A DNA stretch of 64,000 nucleotides from Hirsutella rhossiliensis. Lineage: Eukaryota > Ascomycota > Sordariomycetes > Hypocreales > Ophiocordycipitaceae. A program made the position numbers and the translations under genes. Under the pieces are notes generated by a model. It made no database searches. It was not told where the DNA came from and was given only the letters and a program-made list of their open reading frames with translations. The stretch spans positions 1 to 64,000 of the forward strand of contig NW_025408679.1 in the NCBI RefSeq assembly GCF_020360975.1, read 5' to 3'. Shown here in pieces: positions 63,001 to 64,000 of the stretch (position 1 is its first letter; each line of letters begins with the position of its first letter).

Positions 63001-64000
63001 CTATTAATCCCTCTTTCCGTCGAAAAAGCTAGATTCGTCGAAAATTATATCCCTAGTTAAAATAACCTTCTATAAAAAAGGAATCTAGATCTAGAAGATA
63101 TTTATAGAATTATAACTAACGAGGTAACTAATAAAGGCCTCGGATTGCTTTCTTTTCTTCTTCCTTTTTAGCTATATATCGGTAGTTATTGCGTATGCCT
63201 TATAGCTATAGGCACGAAGGTAGGCTAGCGAGGCCCTCTTCTTCGTAAAGAGCTTAAGGGGGGATTTTTAGTCTATTCCTTTAGTCCTTAGGGTCCGGTT
63301 CTAAAGGTAATAGGCGGTCTTAATAACTTCCCTTTAAAGGTCGTAGGGAAGCTTTATAGTAAGTCTTATTATATAGGCCCTTTCTATTATAGCACCCCTT
63401 AATCTTTCTACCCCTCCGTTCTAGGCCTAGGTATTTAGTGCTAATAGGAGGGGTAAAATGCCCTTTTTTTAAAGCTACTTTAAGATATCTTTTATAAATA
63501 GCTCTCTATTAGACCGTATCTTCTTTACCTTATAGCTAAAGTAGGATTTTATTTAGTTAACGAAGTCCTAGAGGGCAAACTAGTTATACTTACTTAAGTA
63601 GGTCCGTAAGAAATAAGGGAAAACCATCCCTAAAAAGGCGTCTATAAAAAACATTACCCTAATAAAGCTTTCTTAATCCCTAGAGACGTCGGTCTAGTCG
63701 ACCTAAATTTCCTTATATAGCTAGTCCGGCCGTAAAGGGGTTCGTCTAGAAATTCGTCTCCTAGTCTTTCCTTAGCTATAGTATTTATATTCGACGGTCT
63801 TTAGGCCCCTTATTCGTACGCCTTATTATAGGCCTAGCTTATATAAAGCTAGGGGGCCTAGGTAACTAAGTCGTGCGTACTAAAGAAGGCCGTCTCCTTA
63901 GGCTGCCGGAAGAGGGTCCTTTATAGTAGACCTATTCCTCCTAGTAGGGAAAGCTAACTTCTTAAGAGGTTCCTTCCTAAGAATAGGTCGGAATTCGAGA
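60077..64000 (-). mobile_element. Copia C5, inverted, running off the window
   Basis: The LTR is at 60077-60552 (476 bp). It is followed on the plus strand by the reversed polypurine tract and the 3' end of pol, then RNase H (about 60950-61260) and RT, whose YVDD is RIP-altered at about 61876-61887. The integrase motifs run to the right edge (GGAERLGGAIIERA-equivalent near 63370-63420). The 5' end lies beyond 64000. Its 3' LTR is fused to the TRIM at the primer-binding site. Confidence 0.9.

Larger units (their letters stand above)
13240..64000. other. RIP-degraded, transposon-filled AT-rich compartment
   Basis: From about 13.24 kb the sequence changes to AT-rich DNA in which CA and TG dinucleotides are almost missing while TA, GC, CC, GG, CT and CG persist. 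That is the footprint of CpA-to-TpA repeat-induced point mutation on both strands. No intact host gene is visible. Everything identifiable is an LTR retrotransposon fragment or inverted/direct repeat. The exceptions to the AT bias are the chromovirus at 19375-24780 and parts of the Copia copies. Such blocks are usually H3K9-methylated heterochromatin, and pericentromeric or subtelomeric location is possible but not shown. Confidence 0.93.

Noticed and set aside
13240..64000. A Starship giant mobile element or a biosynthetic cluster
   Set aside because: No tyrosine recombinase (DUF3435), no cargo genes, and no polyketide or peptide synthetase motifs in any frame.
13240..64000. Centromere
   Set aside because: An AT-rich nested-retroelement block is compatible with one, but nothing in the sequence is diagnostic; CENP-A data would be needed.

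Overview
The window looks like a filamentous ascomycete (Pezizomycotina, probably Sordariomycetes). Genes have short introns of about 57-71 bp with GCTGAC/GCTGAT branch points and GT-AG ends, and the mannitol dehydrogenase resembles the Sordariomycete form. Most of the window carries the scar of repeat-induced point mutation (RIP): CpA and TpG are almost gone, TpA is everywhere, and old coding frames have TGG and CAA/CAG turned into stop codons. The species cannot be named from the sequence alone.

The first 13.2 kb is a normal-GC, gene-bearing arm. It holds a broken hAT transposase (about 1.07-3.15 kb), a complete pogo/Fot1-like DNA transposon with perfect 46-bp terminal inverted repeats and a TA target duplication (3603-5760), the last exon of a decayed short-chain dehydrogenase (6001-6164), and three apparently intact genes: a YhhN/TMEM86-like membrane protein (6607-7278), an NADP-dependent mannitol dehydrogenase/L-xylulose-reductase-type SDR (9013-9884, one intron) and an FKBP12 peptidyl-prolyl isomerase (10723-11306, four introns). 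The arm ends in a truncated AN1-type zinc-finger gene start (12868-13114).

From about 13.24 kb to the end the DNA is an AT-rich, gene-free mosaic of nested retrotransposons. The families seen are: a long-inverted-repeat element (13.44-15.04 kb); a Gypsy gag relic; a 640-670 bp direct repeat pair; one GC-rich Gypsy chromovirus with both LTRs and a 5-bp target duplication (19375-24780), inserted in RIP-degraded DNA; a RIP-degraded minus-strand chromovirus; three copies of a second Gypsy family (family X); and five copies of one Ty1/Copia family (C1-C5). The nesting can be read directly, because X copy 2 is uninterrupted where X copy 1 is split by C1 and by a C2-containing insert.

The most interesting item is a 374-bp miniature LTR element (TRIM, 35070-35443) with 73-bp LTRs, a primer-binding site, a polypurine tract and tRNA-like A/B boxes. 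It shares its LTR start, its polypurine tract and its primer-binding site with the Copia family. The site fits a half-tRNA(iMet) primer once one RIP transition is allowed for. The miniature element is physically joined to Copia copies at two places, in two different geometries, which suggests that Copia machinery copies it and that chimeric cDNAs integrate.
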